Below, in pieces: positions 39,631-42,823 of a stretch of 42,823 nt of DNA. The notes beneath the pieces were generated by a model. The model did no database searches, was not told the DNA's origin, and saw only the letters and a list, made by a program, of their open reading frames with translations. The stretch's first letter is position 1; the number at the start of each line of letters is the position of its first letter. The position numbers and the translations under genes were made by a program. This DNA is from Alphaproteobacteria bacterium. Lineage in GTDB: Bacteria; Pseudomonadota; Alphaproteobacteria; Puniceispirillales; Puniceispirillaceae. Where the stretch lies: assembly GCA_011524735.1 (NCBI GenBank), contig WTJS01000240.1, positions 1-42,823 on the forward strand. Direction: 5' to 3'.

Positions 39631-40016
39631 TAACGTCCTGCCATCATCACAAGCTGGAGATACAGAACACGAAGTTTAAAATTCGAATTCGGGCGCTTTT
39701 CATAAACAACAATACGGGGGCGATCTGTGCCGGGCTTCTGGAACTCGATGGCCATGTTCTCAGGAAGGAAAATACCTTCTGCTTCCAGTACAGCCTGCGG
39801 GTCGCGGGAGAAAAGATCAGCAAATTCCCGATCAATCCAAATCATAGCAAGGGCCTTGCCTAGAATGTCTGGCAGACGGTCGCGTACGTCTTCTCTACTC
39901 TCGAAACGCACATCTTCGGTAACAAGGTTATATCGGCCAACCGGACCTTGCTTGCGAATAGCAGGAGCCGGGGGAGAGGTTACAGGAACCAGTGCTGTTT
40001 CAGACGAACGATACAT
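39630..40016 (-). CDS. Hypothetical protein with NHLP/nitrile-hydratase-alpha-like segment
   Basis: DILGKALAMIWIDREFADLFSRDPQAVLEAEGIFLPENMAIEFQKPGTDRPRIVVYEKRP; TAATG overlap with the downstream SLR gene. Confidence 0.6.
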   Translation of the reverse strand: MYRSSETALVPVTSPPAPAIRKQGPVGRYNLVTEDVRFESREDVRDRLPDILGKALAMIWIDREFADLFSRDPQAVLEAEGIFLPENMAIEFQKPGTDRPRIVVYEKRPNSNFKLRVLYLQLVMMAGR

Positions 40017-40183
40017 AATTTGGTTTAAAAAACTATATAGCTGGGATCAGTTTCCGACCACACCAAGCGCGGTGTCGACTATCAACGATGATGCCATCTT
40101 GCTGTGAAAGGGCAACAGGATTGAGGCGATTCATACCCAAATCACCGTGAATCTGAGAGATTCAATGTCTGACCACCAGATTC

Positions 40184-40199
40184 TGGCATGGAAATTGAA
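40184..40199 (+). promoter_or_regulatory. Candidate sigma-54 (-24/-12) promoter upstream of flgF
   Basis: TGGCATG-GAAA-TTGAA, GG and G at canonical spacing but with TTGA instead of TTGC at -12; 33 nt before the flgF ATG. Confidence 0.4.
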
Positions 40200-40232
40200 C
40201 CGACTGGGTACATTTTCATGTGAGAGCCAACG

Positions 40233-41009
40233 ATGATACCTACGATTCGCAATGCCCTTCAAATGGCGTCTAACAACATTTCGTTGATCAGCAACAACTT
40301 GGCAAACGCTTCGACCACAGCCTTTAAGCGCAGCGAGGGCGAATTTCTTCATTCCTATGCGGAGGACATTCCCCGTGAAGGGTTGAATGTCGGCTATGGG
40401 GCGATCAGTGAAGGCGCTCGTCGCCAGTTTGATCAGGGATCCTTGAAGGTGACCAATGGTTCATTAGATGTCGCTGTCAACGGTTTAGGAATGTTCCAGA
40501 CGGTCAGCGAAGTTGATGGCGACGTTACCTATACGCGAGATGGGTCGTTTATTATGGACACTGTCGGCTTTCTGAAGACAACAGATGGTCGTCGTGTTCT
40601 GGATGTGAATGGCGATCCGCTCGTCATTCCGCCGCGTCGCATTTATCAGAACGGCAGTGAGGCGATCCTGGACACTATCCAGATCTCCAGTAAGGGGCAG
40701 ATACAGGCTACTTATGGGGATGGGACTATCATGGAGCTGGGTACGTTTGGCCTAGCAAGGTTTGGCAACCTCACGGCACTGAAAGCCATTGGCAATGGCC
40801 ATTATGTGGCCAGTGAGCGGTCAGGCCCCGCGATCATTGGCGGAGCCATGACATCGAACTTTGGACAGTTGATAAACGGCCATCTCGAGGCGTCAAACAC
40901 GAATGTCACAGATGAACTTGCCAAGCTCATGAAGGCGCAACAAGCCTATTCGGGATCATCTCGTATGCTGCAGACCGCTGCCGATATCACAAAACGACTG
41001 ATTGGTTAG
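40233..41009 (+). CDS. flgF: Flagellar basal-body rod protein FlgF (FlgF/FlgG family)
   Basis: ALQMASNNISLISNNLANASTTAFKRSEGEF, GSLDVAVNGLGMFQT, YTRDGSFIMDTVGFLKTTDGRRVLDVNG, C-terminal GHLEASNTNVTDELAKLMKAQQAYSGSSRMLQTAADITKRLI. Confidence 0.92.
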   Translation: MIPTIRNALQMASNNISLISNNLANASTTAFKRSEGEFLHSYAEDIPREGLNVGYGAISEGARRQFDQGSLKVTNGSLDVAVNGLGMFQTVSEVDGDVTYTRDGSFIMDTVGFLKTTDGRRVLDVNGDPLVIPPRRIYQNGSEAILDTIQISSKGQIQATYGDGTIMELGTFGLARFGNLTALKAIGNGHYVASERSGPAIIGGAMTSNFGQLINGHLEASNTNVTDELAKLMKAQQAYSGSSRMLQTAADITKRLIG

Positions 41010-41043
41010 GCCCTTACTTCTGGTCGTGGCAGCCGATTTTTCG

Positions 41044-41454
41044 TCATTTCAACGGAATGGTAACGGCCAGATCGGTAATGGTCATACTGGTTTCTGAGTT
41101 GATCCTCAGGTCACCTTCAATACTGACCGCCAGCTGGCCTTCAACTTTCATCGTGATGGCGATTGGGCGTGGGGGTGTATTTGTAAGACGTTGGCAAAGT
41201 GTCTCATAGAGTTTGCTCGGAATAGAGGCATTGGCACGCATCACGGGTCGATCCACCTCAATGACAAGTGCGCCAATATCATTCTTTTTGTTTGTCTGGC
41301 TTTCGCAAAGGTCTAGCTGGCAATGCCCACGGGCGATGTTCATCAAGCTGCAGGACAGCCGCAAATGAGGCGGCATGGCGACACCGTCATGCCGAATTTC
41401 TGCGGTCTGGACAGCCATCACAATTTGGTCTGTCTGATGCCAGTTTTCCGTCAT
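41044..41454 (-). CDS. Hypothetical protein in flagellar neighbourhood
   Basis: 136 aa ORF filling the gap directly downstream of fliA on the same strand; no family recognised. Confidence 0.6.
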   Translation of the reverse strand: MTENWHQTDQIVMAVQTAEIRHDGVAMPPHLRLSCSLMNIARGHCQLDLCESQTNKKNDIGALVIEVDRPVMRANASIPSKLYETLCQRLTNTPPRPIAITMKVEGQLAVSIEGDLRINSETSMTITDLAVTIPLK

Positions 41455-41463
41455 GACGCCTTC

Positions 41464-42192
41464 CTATTCGGCGATGGCCAGCGCTTCACGCTCTCTTAGA
41501 AAATTGCGCAATTTAGCAATTGCAGCCTTTTTGATCTGGGATACACGTCCAGTTGTCACATCAAGAATCTCGGCGATTTCATACACGTTCAGCTCTTCGA
41601 CATAATAAAGCTGGATCACCAGGGCTTCGCGTTCTGGGAGGGTGCGAAGCGCATCCTTCAACTGGTCCCGAAGTTCCTCTTCGTTAATATTGTCTTCGGG
41701 GGTGTTTTCAGTCGATTCGAACCAGATCGAAAATTCGTCATAAACACTGTCTAGCGACTGATGTGTGTTGGCTTGAAAGGCCTGCTGCCAGCTAAGCATT
41801 TCTTCTTCAGGTATATTGAGCTTTGCTGCGATTTCGCTTGTCGTCGGGGTACGGCCAAGCTGTGCCTGAAGCTCACGCTCTGCATTGTTTGACTTCTTCT
41901 GCATTTCGATTGTGGTACGGCACAAGTTCGAACTCTTGCGAAGATGATCAACGATAGCACCACGAATGCGGATGCCTGCATAGCTTGCGAAGGTTGCGCC
42001 TTCCCGAAGACTGTAATTCTGCGCTGCCATAACCAGACCGTAATAGCCGATCTGAATCAGGTCCTCGATTTCCGTTGAAGCGTGAACGCGCCCGCGCATA
42101 TGCCAGGCGATCTGGCGCACCAGTTCCATATGGCTGGTGATCAGCTCTTCTACGTCCGGTTTCTGTTCCAGATACTGGTTACGCATCATCAA
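41464..42192 (-). CDS. fliA: RNA polymerase sigma factor FliA (sigma-28 family)
   Basis: HVHASTEIEDLIQIGYYGLVMAAQNYSLREGATFASYAGIRIRGAIVDHLRKSS, LRTLPEREALVIQLYYVEELNVYEIAEILDVTTGRVSQIKKAAIAKLR. Confidence 0.94.
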   Translation of the reverse strand: MMMRNQYLEQKPDVEELITSHMELVRQIAWHMRGRVHASTEIEDLIQIGYYGLVMAAQNYSLREGATFASYAGIRIRGAIVDHLRKSSNLCRTTIEMQKKSNNAERELQAQLGRTPTTSEIAAKLNIPEEEMLSWQQAFQANTHQSLDSVYDEFSIWFESTENTPEDNINEEELRDQLKDALRTLPEREALVIQLYYVEELNVYEIAEILDVTTGRVSQIKKAAIAKLRNFLREREALAIAE

Positions 42193-42815
42193 CGGCTGGC
42201 TTCCGCAAGCTCCCCTTCATTGAAGAACCTGATGCCAGAATGTGTGTTTGTCTGGCTGGCCAGCACAGATTTTGAAATCTGCATCAGGGCCTGGTTCTCT
42301 GGTAGATCGATCGATTCCAGTCCGATGGGTCGGCGCGTCACAACGGCTCGCCGCATGCGTTCGGACAGAGGTAGATGACCGGCAAAATTGAGTGATACGT
42401 CAAGAAATCGTGTCGCTGTCGCATTGAACTTTTCAAAATGCGCCCGTGCCTCAGCAGCATTCCGCGCCATATTCACAACAATGTTAAAGTGACGCACGCC
42501 AGCTTCCAGATTGGCAGCCTTAATGAGTGAGTAGGCGTCCAGGAAACTGGTGGGCTCGCCTACCAGCACAACAACAACCCGGTCGGCGGCTGCGACGAAA
42601 GCAATTGAGCTGTCGGAGGCACCAGCAGGGGCATCGGCAACAAGAATTTCTGTCTGATCGCGAAGCTCGTCAACCATACGGATAGCCTGATATCTCGTTG
42701 TTTTTTCTAGATTAAGCATCTCCAGAAGTCCGCTGCCACCTGACATAAATTTCATTCCGTGGGGGGCGTCGCACAAGATATCACTCATGCTAACGCTGCC
42801 GTTCAGCGCATCCAT
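42189..42815 (-). CDS. flhG: FlhG/MinD-like ATPase (flagellar number regulator), N-terminus truncated by window edge
   Basis: EILVADAPAGASDSSIAFVAAADRVVVVLVGEPTSFLDAYSLIKAAN (ParA/MinD deviant Walker B region); ATGA overlap with fliA. Confidence 0.8.
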   Translation of the reverse strand: MDALNGSVSMSDILCDAPHGMKFMSGGSGLLEMLNLEKTTRYQAIRMVDELRDQTEILVADAPAGASDSSIAFVAAADRVVVVLVGEPTSFLDAYSLIKAANLEAGVRHFNIVVNMARNAAEARAHFEKFNATATRFLDVSLNFAGHLPLSERMRRAVVTRRPIGLESIDLPENQALMQISKSVLASQTNTHSGIRFFNEGELAEASR

Positions 42816-42823
42816 GATATGGG

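Overview
The window looks like a marine alphaproteobacterial chromosome segment; the gene content (proteorhodopsin plus crt/blh/idi block, sulfonate genes) is reminiscent of SAR116-type bacteria, but that is an inference. No tRNA, rRNA, CRISPR array or mobile element was recognised. Main blocks: (1) 1-7266, a TRAP transporter, HisD-like HpsN-type dehydrogenase, ComD/ComE sulfopyruvate decarboxylase, SDR and Zn-ADH, consistent with a 2,3-dihydroxypropane-1-sulfonate (DHPS)/sulfolactate catabolic operon; (2) 7270-10563, a divergent Gfo/Idh/MocA oxidoreductase facing an SsuD-like flavin monooxygenase and an aldo-keto reductase, a candidate second (oxidative) desulfonation module, possibly for sulfoquinovose; (3) 10855-12133, an apparent photolyase split into two overlapping genes with the domain order reversed (FAD domain first, then the alpha/beta antenna domain); (4) 12230-15783, an acyl/propionyl-CoA carboxylase; (5) 15798-21035, M20 hydrolase, GMC oxidoreductase, TauE/SafE permease, Tag glycosylase and acyltransferase; (6) 21530-28974, a green-type proteorhodopsin followed by crtE-crtI-crtB-crtY-blh-idi2 and preceded by an AT-rich leader/promoter region; (7) 28997-31173, glyoxalase I/II and a second TauE/SafE permease; (8) 31327-35320, small proteins, KPR-like reductase, class II aldolase and aminotransferase; (9) 35417-38390, LysR regulator divergent from ligA-ligB-ligK-like genes; (10) 38438-42815, a four-gene uncharacterised operon including an NHLP/nitrile-hydratase-alpha-like small protein, next to flagellar genes (flgF-like, fliA, flhG-like). 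All product calls come from reading the translated motifs by eye; no database search was run.
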